Assembly: GCF_009876115.1 (NCBI RefSeq)
Contig: NZ_WWSY01000006.1
Coordinates: 1-64,000, forward strand
Length of the DNA stretch: 64,000 nt
Direction: 5' to 3'
DNA from: Collinsella aerofaciens
Lineage (GTDB): Bacteria > Actinomycetota > Coriobacteriia > Coriobacteriales > Coriobacteriaceae
This document shows, piece by piece, positions 37,554 to 45,870 of the stretch (positions are counted from its first letter, which is position 1; each line of letters opens with the position of its first letter). The notes below the pieces were generated by a model. It was not told the origin of the DNA, searched no databases, and saw only the letters and a program-made list of their open reading frames with translations. Both the position numbers and the translations under genes were made by a program.

Positions 37554-39116
37554 TTACTCCATGCCCAGCAGCTCGCGCATCTGAGTTGCGTAGTTAGATG
37601 CCATGTTGCCGTAGACAATCTGCACGCCGCCGTTGACATGCACGATGCCACGCGCTTCGAGCTTTTCGGTAAACTCGGCGTCATCAACCACCTTGTCACA
37701 GTCATTGAGCTGGATGCGCAGACGGGTGAAGCAGGCCTCGACAGACTTAATATTGTTGTCGCCGCCCACTGCCTCAACGATGGCGGGAATGAGGTCGCTG
37801 ATCACAGTCTTGGGAGCCTTTGCGGCCTCATCGTCGGACTCTTCCTCGCGGCCGGGGGTCTTAAGGTCCTTCTTAAGAATGATGAACTTGAAGACGAAGT
37901 AGTACACCACGAAGTAGATGGGGCCGAGGAACAGGATAACCTGCCAGTTGGAGCCCTTGGCTGCACCCATAATGCCGTTAAAGATCAACGACAAGAGCGG
38001 GCCGCCGAAGGACGCGGAGCCAGCCACGTTGAACTGCAGGATATAGGTCAGCGCATAAGCAAGACCAGCCATAAGAGCGTGGAACACGTAGAGGATGGGC
38101 GCGATAAACAGGAAGGAGTACTCGAGCGGCTCGGTAATGCCGGAGAGGATGCAAGGCACCACGATGGCGATCATGAGTGCTGCGGTCTTCTTCTTGTTCT
38201 TGGGAAGCGCCGTCTTGTAGAAGGCGAGTGCAGCGCCGGGCAGGCCGAACATGGCGAAGATAACCTTGCCGTTCATGACAAAACGGCTGACCTCGATGTT
38301 AAACGGCGTGCTGGGAGAGCCCAGGATCGCATTGTAGATATTGATAGCGCCCTGAACAGTCTGGCCGTCGATGGTCTCGACGCCACCGAGCGACGTGAAG
38401 AAGAACGGCAAATAGACAAAGTGGTGCAGACCAAAAGGCAGGAGCATGCGCTCGCCGGCGCCGTAGACAAATGCACCAAAGGCACCCGTAGTCTTGATGA
38501 ACTCGGACAGCGCACCGAGAGCGTTCTGAATAAACGGGAAAACAAAGGACATGACCAATGCGAGGATGCTGCATGAGAGCAGCGTCACCGCCGGGATAAA
38601 GCGCGTGCCGTTGAAGATGGAGAACACGGCAGGCAGCTCAATCTTGTAGTAACGGTTATGCAACCATGCGACGATTGCGCCTACCAGAAGACCGCCGATA
38701 ACGCCGGTGTCGAGCGTGGTGATGCCGAGGATCGTGCTCTGGCCCGTCGTAAGATTCGCGGGATCGATGACACCAGTCGCCGTAAGGAACGTGCCCATCA
38801 CGGAGTTCATGCACATGTAGCCCAAAAAGCCACAAAGCGCCGCGGTAGCCTTCTCGGACTTGGCGAAGCCATAGGCGAGACAAATCGAGAAGATAACCGG
38901 GATGTTGTTCATAACGATGCTGGCAGCGGCCTTGAGAATCGAAAAGAAGATCGCAAAGCCCGGAGCAGCAAGCCAGGGAACAGCTGCCGTAAGGGTGGGG
39001 CTGGTAAAGGCATTGCCAAAGCCCTGAAGGATGCCGGCGATTGGCAGGATCAGGACAGGCGTCATGAGGACTTTGCCCAGACGCTGGAACTTTGCCAGCA
39101 GCTCATCTTTGTTCAT
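37554..39116 (-). CDS. PTS maltose/glucose-type EIICB component
   Basis: Phosphotransferase permease of 520 residues. The EIIC domain (about 1-420) has ten or so membrane segments and the motif ILSGITEPLEYSFLF. The C-terminal EIIB domain (about 445-520) carries the phosphorylated cysteine in VEACFTRLRIQL. There is no EIIA domain here, so EIIA must come from another locus. With the GH4 phospho-alpha-glucosidase upstream and the RpiR regulator, the set parallels malP-malA-malR of Bacillus subtilis, so maltose or another alpha-glucoside is the probable substrate. Confidence 0.92.
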   Translation of the reverse strand: MNKDELLAKFQRLGKVLMTPVLILPIAGILQGFGNAFTSPTLTAAVPWLAAPGFAIFFSILKAAASIVMNNIPVIFSICLAYGFAKSEKATAALCGFLGYMCMNSVMGTFLTATGVIDPANLTTGQSTILGITTLDTGVIGGLLVGAIVAWLHNRYYKIELPAVFSIFNGTRFIPAVTLLSCSILALVMSFVFPFIQNALGALSEFIKTTGAFGAFVYGAGERMLLPFGLHHFVYLPFFFTSLGGVETIDGQTVQGAINIYNAILGSPSTPFNIEVSRFVMNGKVIFAMFGLPGAALAFYKTALPKNKKKTAALMIAIVVPCILSGITEPLEYSFLFIAPILYVFHALMAGLAYALTYILQFNVAGSASFGGPLLSLIFNGIMGAAKGSNWQVILFLGPIYFVVYYFVFKFIILKKDLKTPGREEESDDEAAKAPKTVISDLIPAIVEAVGGDNNIKSVEACFTRLRIQLNDCDKVVDDAEFTEKLEARGIVHVNGGVQIVYGNMASNYATQMRELLGME

Positions 39117-39138
39117 GGGATACCCCTCTTAAAGAAAC

Positions 39139-39169
39139 GGGGCGTGCAGTTCTACAACCCACACGCCCC
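39139..39169 (-). promoter_or_regulatory. Intercistronic hairpin between the GH4 and PTS genes
   Basis: GGGGCGTG and CACGCCCC form a stem around a 15-base loop, followed on the minus strand by GTTTCTTT. It may cause partial termination, or protect the upstream message, so that the enzyme and the PTS differ in expression. Confidence 0.6.
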
Positions 39170-39198
39170 ATAACAGTTATCAAGCGCTATGGAACTAG

Positions 39199-40524
39199 CT
39201 ACTTAAGCTCCGGCCAGTAATCCTTATTGGCCTCGATGAGCTTGTCGAGCACTTTGCGAGCCTTCTTTGCGTCACCGACCAGACGATTAAGCGTGAGTGC
39301 CTGCAGAGCCTTCTCGTAGGAACCCTCCATCCAAGCCTCAACAGTCAGGCGCTCATAGGCGTACTGGTTCTCCATAAGGCCGCGATAGAAGGTACCGATC
39401 TTGCCAACAGCATAGGGCTGCGGGCCATTGGCGCCCACGCTTGCCGCGACCTCGACCATGGCGTCATCGGGCATGCCCTCGATAATGCCGTTGTTGGGCA
39501 CGATGACAATGAAGGTCTTGTTGGTGTTGCGATAAATGGCCGAGGTGATTTCCACGATCATATCGCCATGAGCGTCGTTTTGCACAACCGAGGAGTTCTT
39601 TGCGGTGCCGACTTTGGCAACACGCTCGCACTCGGCGAACACGCGCTTTTCACGACCGTTGATAACCTCGTCGGAGCGAGTGTAGTCGGGGTCGAGGTGA
39701 GCGACCTTGTACTCGGGATACAGATAGTACTGCAGATAAGTGTTGGGCAGATAGTCGGGGAAGTCCTCGAGCATGTCCTTGACCATGGCGTAGGTATCAA
39801 GCCAGGACTGGTCACGCTGCTCGGCATCGGCAGGAAGGAAGCCGTTCTTCTCCGTGTACTCCTTAATCTGCGGGACGAGGTCATGGCCCTCTTCATCGTA
39901 GATGTGCTTGAACCAACCGAAGTGATTGAGGCCGAAGTACACGGGCTCCGTCTTGCTCATATCGCGACCGAGCAGGCGACCGTAAGAGCGCATGAGGTTG
40001 ACAGGCTGGTCGCAGATGTTGAGGACGCGATGCTCATCGGGCAGGACGCGCTCGAGACCATATGCCACAATAGCAGCCGGGTTGGTGTAGTTGATAATCC
40101 ACGCCTCCGGGCTATGAGCGCGAACGTCGTTGACGATCTCAACCATGTCATGCATGGAGCGCATACCGTAAGCCATGCCGCCAGGGCCCACCGTTTCCTG
40201 GCCGATGATTCCCATATGCAGCGGAATCTTCTCGTCCTTGCTGCGCATCTCGTAGCCGCCGGTACGAATCTGGCAGAGCACAAAGTCAACGTCGGTGTAT
40301 GCCTCGTCCTTATCGGTGGTGTAACCAAACTCCACACCGGGCTCCTCCTCGGCAAAGAGGATCTTGCCAAACTCGCCGATCGGACGCTGACGCTCGGCAT
40401 CGATGTCATAGAGCATCACGCGGTTCAGCGGCAGAATGTCCATGTGCTTGGTCAGGGCTTTAAGAATGCCAGGGCACCACGTGGAGCCGCCGCCAACGAT
40501 CACAATATTGAGCTTATCCTTCAT
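39199..40524 (-). CDS. 6-phospho-alpha-glucosidase (GH4)
   Basis: Glycoside hydrolase family 4 enzyme of 441 residues, which uses NAD+ and a divalent metal. The NAD loop is IVGGGSTWCPGILKAL. GQETVGPGGMAYGMRS, INYTNPAAIVAYG and the metal motif NICDQPVNLM follow, with GLNHFGWFKHI. The CD-x-P form, rather than CN-x-P, fits alpha- rather than beta-phosphoglucosidases. It cleaves maltose 6-phosphate-type products of the neighbouring PTS. GGAGGGACGG precedes the start. It is the first gene of the operon and divergent from rpiR. Confidence 0.93.
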   Translation of the reverse strand: MKDKLNIVIVGGGSTWCPGILKALTKHMDILPLNRVMLYDIDAERQRPIGEFGKILFAEEEPGVEFGYTTDKDEAYTDVDFVLCQIRTGGYEMRSKDEKIPLHMGIIGQETVGPGGMAYGMRSMHDMVEIVNDVRAHSPEAWIINYTNPAAIVAYGLERVLPDEHRVLNICDQPVNLMRSYGRLLGRDMSKTEPVYFGLNHFGWFKHIYDEEGHDLVPQIKEYTEKNGFLPADAEQRDQSWLDTYAMVKDMLEDFPDYLPNTYLQYYLYPEYKVAHLDPDYTRSDEVINGREKRVFAECERVAKVGTAKNSSVVQNDAHGDMIVEITSAIYRNTNKTFIVIVPNNGIIEGMPDDAMVEVAASVGANGPQPYAVGKIGTFYRGLMENQYAYERLTVEAWMEGSYEKALQALTLNRLVGDAKKARKVLDKLIEANKDYWPELK

Positions 40525-40822
40525 GTTCCGTCCCTCCAGGGTTGGCTGATCGGTGTTCTCGAAGACCTTGGGCTCCGCGGTTGTCCTCGGCTTGCTTCGT
40601 TTCGATTGATATTTTGCGACATAAGGTCATTTGCGAGTCCCCGTGTGGGCCAATGCGAAACGGGGACACATGATTTCGCTCACGACACAGATATGTGTAG
40701 GCAAACACGCGCGTTTGCCCAGTTCATGGGCAATAGGCAATCTTGACCGATTACCGATTTCTCACCTGGCTACACAAAGCGGTACCATATATACGGCGAG
40801 GTGCGAGGGGCTGAAACATCTT
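40525..40822. promoter_or_regulatory. Divergent control region of the alpha-glucoside operon
   Basis: These 298 bases separate the GH4 gene from the RpiR regulator and hold no gene. An inverted pair GTCCCCGT (40637-40644) / ACGGGGAC (40660-40667) could be an operator or a repeat. ACCATATATACGG near 40783-40795 offers a TATATA -10 for the regulator. Operator sites for the RpiR protein are expected here but are not identified with confidence. Confidence 0.45.
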
Positions 40823-41572
40823 ATGAAAGATCAAGAATCTTTTTATGATCATGTGCGAGCTGGCGAGAGCAAGCTCAACGATCTCGAAAGCGAGATCATG
40901 CGCTACATCATCGAGCTGCGTGATGATATTGACGATGTCACGCTTAAGAGCGTTGCTGAACGGTTCTTCGTCGCTCCCAATACAATCGTCAGGCTTGCCC
41001 ATAAGCTTGACTTCTCGGGGTTTACGGAGCTCAAACAATCGTATTCCGCCTCGCTCGACCGCAATCGATTCACTATCGAGGCACTTCCTCTTGATACCCA
41101 GCTCGTACAGACCAAAGATCTGCTTAACGACCGGGTCATCGATTCGGTTGTGAGTCTTATCCAGGACGCCTCGCATATCGTGTTCTTCTGCTCGGGTTTT
41201 TCGAAGTACCCGTGCCTCGAAATGGCTGAAAAGCTCAAAATAATGGGCAAGAATACCGACACGCTCAGTGAACGCCACGTCATGAGGCATTACGCAGAAC
41301 TGCTTGGCAAAAACGACCTGGTCTTCAGCGTTTCAGTCAGCGGTGAGACGCAGGTGTCTATTGACGCCACATCGATAGCCAAAACGCGCGGATGCAAGGT
41401 CGTCACGCTCACCGGCTTTTCTCGAAATTCTCTCTCGAAACTAGCCGACTACCCCATCTACACCGTGCAAAAAGAAATCCGCTTGGGCAGCATGGACCTC
41501 GACAGTCGATTGATGTTCTATTACGTTTTCGAATTGATATTTGAGCGTTACTTCAAACTGGCCAAGAAATAA
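40823..41572 (+). CDS. RpiR-family transcriptional regulator
   Basis: Regulator of 249 residues. The N-terminal helix-turn-helix reads SVAERFFVAPNTIVRLAHKLDF, followed by a SIS phosphosugar-binding domain with VFFCSGFSKYPCLEM and VFSVSVSGETQVSID. SIS domains in this family bind phosphorylated sugars. It is divergent from the GH4-PTS operon and is the likely switch for it, as MalR is in Bacillus. The ATG at 40823 matches the family N-terminus. Confidence 0.92.
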   Translation: MKDQESFYDHVRAGESKLNDLESEIMRYIIELRDDIDDVTLKSVAERFFVAPNTIVRLAHKLDFSGFTELKQSYSASLDRNRFTIEALPLDTQLVQTKDLLNDRVIDSVVSLIQDASHIVFFCSGFSKYPCLEMAEKLKIMGKNTDTLSERHVMRHYAELLGKNDLVFSVSVSGETQVSIDATSIAKTRGCKVVTLTGFSRNSLSKLADYPIYTVQKEIRLGSMDLDSRLMFYYVFELIFERYFKLAKK

Positions 41573-41632
41573 AACTTGGCATGCGTCCGGCTTCGACCCT
41601 TTAGCAGCCTTCTATATGAAAGGTATCGTCCT

Positions 41633-42079
41633 ATGCAACGCGTACTGTTTATCTGTCATGGGAACATCTGCCGCTCGACGATGGCTGAGTCCGTGTTTAC
41701 CGAGCTGGTGCGCCGCGCTGGGCGCGCGGGCGAGTTTGTCATCGATTCTGCAGCGACCTCGACCGAGGAGATCGGCAACCCGCCGCACCACGGTACCGTT
41801 GCCAAGCTACGCGAGGTCGGAATCCCCGTCGTCGCCCACCGCGCGCGCCAGGTGCGTCGCGCGGAGTATGGCGACTGGGATCGCATTGTCTATATGGATG
41901 CTGAGAACGCGCGCGGCCTGCGTCGCATCTTTGGCGACGACCCCGACGGCAGGATTACGCGCTTGCTCGACTGGACCGATCGCCCCGGCGACGTGGCCGA
42001 TCCCTGGTATACCGGCAATTTCGATGCCACCTACCGCGACGTGCTCGCCGGTTGCGCCGCTATGCTCGAGCAGCTGTAG
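41633..42079 (+). CDS. Low-molecular-weight protein tyrosine phosphatase
   Basis: Phosphatase of 148 residues. The P-loop VLFICHGNICRST contains the catalytic Cys and Arg of the CX5R motif, close to the N-terminus. The general-acid loop DPWYTGNFDATYRDV supplies the catalytic Asp. It is cytoplasmic. It follows the RpiR gene by 60 bases on the same strand but has no obvious functional link. GAAAGG precedes the ATG. Confidence 0.93.
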   Translation: MQRVLFICHGNICRSTMAESVFTELVRRAGRAGEFVIDSAATSTEEIGNPPHHGTVAKLREVGIPVVAHRARQVRRAEYGDWDRIVYMDAENARGLRRIFGDDPDGRITRLLDWTDRPGDVADPWYTGNFDATYRDVLAGCAAMLEQL

Positions 42080-42116
42080 GTTCGCGGAGGCACGAACCTC
42101 GCGAGCCGCGTCATCG

Positions 42117-42192
42117 GCATACAGATCGAGCGTGGATTTTCTCCCACTTTGAGCATTCAAGTGCGCTCTAGACGGGAGAAAATCCACGCTCA
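42117..42192. repeat. GAGCGTGGATTTTCTCCC foldback, left copy
   Basis: After GGCATACAGATC, perfect 18-bp arms GAGCGTGGATTTTCTCCC (42128-42145) and GGGAGAAAATCCACGCTC (42174-42191) enclose a 28-base loop. A related element begins with GCATACAAATCGAGCG at 43788 in the same orientation on the other side of the DUF4143-type ATPase gene. Confidence 0.88.
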
Positions 42193-42208
42193 TTATCTCG
42201 GATAGCGG

Positions 42209-42255
42209 ATGCGACAAAGGCACTATCCCTTTGTCGCGTCGGGGACTGTCCCTAG
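42209..42255 (-). repeat. Degenerate CAAAGGGAC palindrome at the ATPase 3' end
   Basis: GCGACAAAGGCACTATCCCT and TTGTCGC (42212-42238) form a near-palindrome. GGGGACTGTCCC then reaches the ATPase stop codon. It is another member of the family at 30051-30079. Confidence 0.7.
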
Positions 42256-43613
42256 ACCGGCTTGACCTCCAGCTTTATCCCCTCGGCACAGGAGTCACCC
42301 AAAACATCCGAAAGGGCCCAGGTCGCATATAGCGGCAAATAAAGAACAGCTCCGCTGCGTTCAACGTTGCCTCTCGAGAAAACAATCCCGAGCCTTACAC
42401 CATATTCGGCCGTATCAAGCACATGGCCGAGTGCGGCGTGCGCATGGTAATAGGAGCCCGATTTAACCTCGATCGGAACAGCTGTTCCATCCGGTCCGTC
42501 AACCACAAAGTCCACTTCACCGCGCTTTTTTGTCTGATAGTAGTAAAGCTGGCGATTTTGGGCAGCCAGCTGCTGAGCCACCACGTTTTCGTACACGCCG
42601 CCGAGGTTGGGCTCCTTGCTGTCGAGGTACGCCGCCTGGGCGACCCCGATGGGATAACGGGCCATCAGCATCCCGGTATCGGACTGATACAGCTTGAACT
42701 GCGACGGCCGCGCCGTCTTAAGCAGCGGGGACTTGGGCTCGGTCACGATGTCGGTCTTGAGAGCGACGCCGGCATCGACAAGCCAGACAAAATCTCGCTG
42801 GTATTTCTCGTAATGAGCCTTGGGATCTATGGAGTTGAGCACGAAACGCTTGTTCTCGCCCTCCAGCATGACGGGCAGTTGGTCGAAAATGCTCTGCACC
42901 TGGAGCGCGCGTCCGTTCGCGTATTTTGAGATATCCCGACGGTATTGCCCGTTCAACTCAGACTGGAGCTGGCGGACGGACGCCAAATCACCCTGCGTGT
43001 CGAGGAATCGCTGCACGACTTCCGGCATACCGCCGACAACGATATAGGTCCTGAAGTTCGCCATCATCGCTTCGTGAATATAACCAGGAACCGGCGTCTC
43101 GTTGCGGCACGCATTGCGAATCGAGCTTCGCGCCTCTTCGCTCACCCCAATCGCCCAGCTGAACTCCTCAAAATCCAGCGGGAACATCCTGAGCTCATGG
43201 ACGTACCCCACGGGATAAGACCTGACGCCCTTGAATTGGGTCCCAAGCATGGACCCCGAGAATGCCCAGCGACAACGGCCGTCCTCGACAAGGAACTTGG
43301 CCATCGTCATGATGTCCGGCGCCTCCTGCACCTCATCGATAAATACAAGAGTTTTGCCCGGCGCTATCGACTTGCCCGTGAGAAGCGTCACCCTGCTGAT
43401 GAAGTCATCAGCATCCCTCGCCCCGAGAAGGGCGTCTTTTGCCTGGCGGTTTTCCGCGAGATTGAGCTCGATATAGGTTGCGTAGTTTGACTTACCGAAC
43501 TCGCGAATCGAGTAGCTCTTACCGATTTGGCGAGAACCCGTGACGAACAACGCCTTTCGTTCAATGGATCTCTGCCAACAATCAAGCTCATCAGCGATTT
43601 TCCTGCGCAACAT
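42252..43613 (-). CDS. AAA-type ATPase with DUF4143-like C-terminal domain
   Basis: Protein of 453 residues. Walker A is VTGSRQIGKSYSI near residue 27, Walker B is TLVFIDEVQEAP near 88, and an arginine-rich sensor region follows. The C-terminal half resembles DUF4143, with EVDFVV and IEVKSG forming a PD-(D/E)XK-like pattern. Genes of this class are common, horizontally mobile and of unclear function. The ATG at 43613 follows GGGAGAG; the frame stays open 43 codons upstream through 33-bp repeats and is probably not translated there. Related foldback repeats flank it on both sides. Confidence 0.85.
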   Translation of the reverse strand: MLRRKIADELDCWQRSIERKALFVTGSRQIGKSYSIREFGKSNYATYIELNLAENRQAKDALLGARDADDFISRVTLLTGKSIAPGKTLVFIDEVQEAPDIMTMAKFLVEDGRCRWAFSGSMLGTQFKGVRSYPVGYVHELRMFPLDFEEFSWAIGVSEEARSSIRNACRNETPVPGYIHEAMMANFRTYIVVGGMPEVVQRFLDTQGDLASVRQLQSELNGQYRRDISKYANGRALQVQSIFDQLPVMLEGENKRFVLNSIDPKAHYEKYQRDFVWLVDAGVALKTDIVTEPKSPLLKTARPSQFKLYQSDTGMLMARYPIGVAQAAYLDSKEPNLGGVYENVVAQQLAAQNRQLYYYQTKKRGEVDFVVDGPDGTAVPIEVKSGSYYHAHAALGHVLDTAEYGVRLGIVFSRGNVERSGAVLYLPLYATWALSDVLGDSCAEGIKLEVKPV

Positions 43614-43636
43614 AAGCTCTCCCATCGCCTCGATAA

Positions 43637-43720
43637 ATGAAATGCAGATATTTATATCGACTATTATCGATGAAATGCAGAGATTTTTAGTATCGAAATC
43701 GGATGAAATGCAGAAATTTG
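43637..43720. repeat. Three direct repeats at exact 33-bp spacing upstream of the ATPase
   Basis: ATGAAATGCAGA followed by an A/T-rich ATTT begins at 43637, 43670 and 43703, a period of exactly 33 bases (about three helical turns). They lie 12-95 bases upstream of the ATPase ribosome binding site, in an AT-rich stretch where a promoter is expected. They look like binding sites for one protein along one face of DNA. They could also be read as an in-frame 11-residue repeat. Confidence 0.75.
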
Positions 43721-43786
43721 AGCTTACTCGCGCACAGAACAACGACGCGTGCGCCTAAGCATGGGCATAAGTGAGGTCGGGATTCT

Positions 43787-43891
43787 CGCATACAAATCGA
43801 GCGAGGACTATCTCCCACTTTGAGTGCGAAATTGCGCCCAAAACGGGAGATAATCCACGCTCGATATTTCGACGGGAGAAAATCCTCGCTC
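43787..43891. repeat. GAGCGTGGATTTTCTCCC foldback, right copy
   Basis: Arms CGAGCGAGGACTATCTCCC (43798-43816) and GGGAGATAATCCACGCTCG (43845-43863) form the foldback. A third arm, GGGAGAAAATCCTCGCTC (43874-43891), can pair with the first instead. It ends two bases before the stop of the next minus-strand gene. The left copy is at 42117-42192. Confidence 0.85.
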
Positions 43892-43893
43892 GG

Positions 43894-44223
43894 TTACTCG
43901 TCGACGATCTCGGCGAGCCAGACGTTCAACGTATCGACCTCGGGACAGCAGAACTTTGCCGTACCAGGCTCGTTGCCGGGCACGGTTCCGCCATAGCGCA
44001 GGATATCGATATAGGGAAAGCCCACATGGCAGGCCATGGCGCACATCTTGCCGCGGTCTCGGTCGAAGTCAAAGACGTCGCCTGGCTTGTGACCATGGTG
44101 GCAGCGGCACGCACCCAGCTGGTCCACGCAGCTCACGCGGATACGCGGACGCTTGCCACGCGGCGCGCCGAGCGGCTTGTTCTCGCCCGCAGGCTTGACG
44201 CCGCCCTCGCCAGCGTTACTCAT
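43894..44223 (-). CDS. TIGR04076-like small cysteine-rich protein
   Basis: Protein of 109 residues. The pattern CRCHHGHKPGDVFDFD, then GKMCAMACHVGFPYIDILRYGG and KFCCPEVDTLNVWL, matches a conserved small family of unknown function (TIGR04076-like). The spaced Cys and His residues suggest metal or cofactor binding. Its first 25 residues are charged and variable. The start overlaps the end of the pyridoxamine kinase gene by 8 bases, so the two are translationally coupled. I know of no established role. Confidence 0.75.
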   Translation of the reverse strand: MSNAGEGGVKPAGENKPLGAPRGKRPRIRVSCVDQLGACRCHHGHKPGDVFDFDRDRGKMCAMACHVGFPYIDILRYGGTVPGNEPGTAKFCCPEVDTLNVWLAEIVDE

Positions 44224-45040
44224 GGTCGATCACGTCCAGGCAGGCCTCGATGGGCAGGCCGGCCGACTTGTCCTCTTGGTCGGCATTGCGCTCGATAAGC
44301 TCAGCCACCACACGCATGGCATCGGACGTCGCGCGCTGCAGACTCCAACCTGCCATAACGCGGCCGACGAGCACCGCCGAGAACGTGTCGCCCGTGCCCG
44401 GGAAATAGACCGGAATGAGCTCAAAGGGAATCGTGAAGTACTCCCCCGCTACATGGTCGTAACCGATAACCGCGTTCGTGCCATTGACCACGGCGCTCGT
44501 AATGACCACCGACTTGGCACCCAACTCGCGCACGGCGTCCACAAGGGCGCGGGCCTCATCGGGCGTGATCTGCTCTGCAATAGGCGTATCGGCGAGCAGA
44601 CAGGCCTCGGTGTAGTTGGGCACCGCGTAGTCTGCGCACTCCAGCAGGTGCCGCATGAGGCCAATCGTGGACTCGGGCACGCCGGCATAGAGCTTGCCGT
44701 TGTCACCCATGATGGGATCGACGAACACCTTGGTGCCCTTTTGCGCACGGCGGTGGCAAAAGTCCGAGATGATGCGCGTCTCTTCCTCGGTCACGATAAA
44801 GCCGGTCGAGATGGCGTCGAACTCAAAGCCGAGCTCCTCCCAGATAGCGAGGCTTTGACGCACGTACTCGGTGGTGTCGTGGATGTAGAACTTGGGGTAG
44901 TTGAGCGTGTCAGAAACGAGCGCTGTCGGCAGGTTATGGATACGGTAGCCCATGTGCGACAGCACCGGCAGCATGGCGGAAAGCGCGACCTTGCCGTAAC
45001 CGCACATATCGTTAACCAGCAGCAGCTGAGTATTCTTCAT
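44216..45040 (-). CDS. Pyridoxamine/pyridoxal kinase
   Basis: Ribokinase-superfamily kinase of 274 residues of the PdxY/PdxK type, salvaging B6 vitamers with ATP. Features are VNDMCGYGKVALSAMLPVLS at the N-terminus, KVFVDPIMGDNGKLY, VPNYTEACLL and the anion-hole motif FPGTGDTFSAVLVGRV with the catalytic Asp. AAGGGAG precedes the ATG. Its stop overlaps the start of the TIGR04076-like gene. Confidence 0.92.
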   Translation of the reverse strand: MKNTQLLLVNDMCGYGKVALSAMLPVLSHMGYRIHNLPTALVSDTLNYPKFYIHDTTEYVRQSLAIWEELGFEFDAISTGFIVTEEETRIISDFCHRRAQKGTKVFVDPIMGDNGKLYAGVPESTIGLMRHLLECADYAVPNYTEACLLADTPIAEQITPDEARALVDAVRELGAKSVVITSAVVNGTNAVIGYDHVAGEYFTIPFELIPVYFPGTGDTFSAVLVGRVMAGWSLQRATSDAMRVVAELIERNADQEDKSAGLPIEACLDVIDHE

Positions 45041-45173
45041 GAGGGTCTCCCTTGTTTCGGGTGCGGCGCGGCAGCGCCACAGTGCGACTAAGTGTAGCGC
45101 AGGGGACGTTGTGAACGGGCGCTGGCACCGCAGAGGACGAATTGTTGCGGAAAGGTTACGGGAAGGAGAAAGT

Positions 45174-45260
45174 TAGTCGTTGGGGACGTTCTTAAATGAC
45201 TAGTCGACACAAGGAGTGTCCCCAAATGCCGGCACATAAGGAACGTCCCTAAGTGCCGCT
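45174..45260. repeat. Half ACTAGT palindrome followed by related GTCCC repeats
   Basis: TAGTCGTTGGGGACGTTCTT, then AAATGACTAGTC (45174-45205), is a left half of the palindrome family. It continues into AGTGTCCCCAAATGCCGGCA and GGAACGTCCCTAAGTGCCG, further degenerate units. It lies in the 326-base gap between pdxK-like and marR genes, the rest of which carries the marR promoter. Confidence 0.75.
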
Positions 45261-45282
45261 CGAACATAATAAGTTTGGTACC

Positions 45283-45349
45283 TTGACATTTATTTACCGT
45301 GCTCCTAAATTGGTTAGGCACAAAACAATTCAACTACCTAACTAAAGAA
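45283..45349 (+). promoter_or_regulatory. marR-ABC exporter promoter and candidate operator
   Basis: TTGACA (45283-45288), a 17-base spacer and TAAATT (45306-45311) form a strong promoter. TTGGTTAGG (45310-45318) and CCTAACTAA (45341-45349) are inverted arms immediately downstream, a good candidate for MarR autorepression. Confidence 0.75.
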
Positions 45350-45366
45350 AGGAGCGAAGCTTAGAT

Positions 45367-45870
45367 ATGTGTGTTGAACCACTCGTCCTTCCGCATGAGC
45401 CCGGCGGTGACCCGTCGCAACCGGTAGACATACCCGAAGCGGTCAGCGCCGAAGACAAACTCGCCAAGCGCATCCTGAGCGGCCTGGGCTTTTGCGGCCA
45501 TTACATGCATTTTCATGGCGGAGGCGTGTCCGGCAAGGCGCCCATCATCTGCCTGCTGGCCAAGCAACCCGGCGGCGAGATGTCGCAGCAGGAGCTCGGC
45601 ATGCACTTCGACCTCAAGCCGGGATCGCTTTCCGAGATCCTGTCCAAGCTCGAGCTCAACGGCCTCATCGAGCGCAGCCGTAACCCCAAGGATCGACGGC
45701 AGCTCACCATTCGCCTGACCGAAACCGGCCGGGAAAACGCCCGCATCGACCAGGCGGCCCGCATTCGCTTTAGAGAGCAAGCCTTTAGTGCCCTCACCCA
45801 CGACGAGCGCGAGCAGCTCGCCGAAATGCTCGAGAAAATCCGTGTAACCTGGGAGGAACTGGATGATTAA
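45367..45870 (+). CDS. MarR-family transcriptional regulator
   Basis: Winged-helix regulator of 167 residues. The DNA-binding region reads GEMSQQELGMHFDLKPGSLSEILSKLELNGLIERSRNPKDRRQLTIRLTETG in consecutive segments, with the beta-wing DRRQ motif typical of MarR. It is the first gene of an operon with two ABC half-transporters; its stop overlaps the next start by 8 bases. It probably represses the exporter until a ligand binds, acting through the inverted repeat in its own promoter. Confidence 0.92.
   Translation: MCVEPLVLPHEPGGDPSQPVDIPEAVSAEDKLAKRILSGLGFCGHYMHFHGGGVSGKAPIICLLAKQPGGEMSQQELGMHFDLKPGSLSEILSKLELNGLIERSRNPKDRRQLTIRLTETGRENARIDQAARIRFREQAFSALTHDEREQLAEMLEKIRVTWEELDD

Noticed and set aside
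39199..40524. 6-phospho-beta-glucosidase instead of the alpha enzyme.
   Set aside because: The metal motif is CDQP rather than CNxP, and the partner PTS is of the maltose type, both favouring the alpha specificity.
43637..43720. Possible short CRISPR array, because of three equally spaced repeats.
   Set aside because: The shared unit is only about 12 bases, the period is 33, and no cas genes or further repeats are present.
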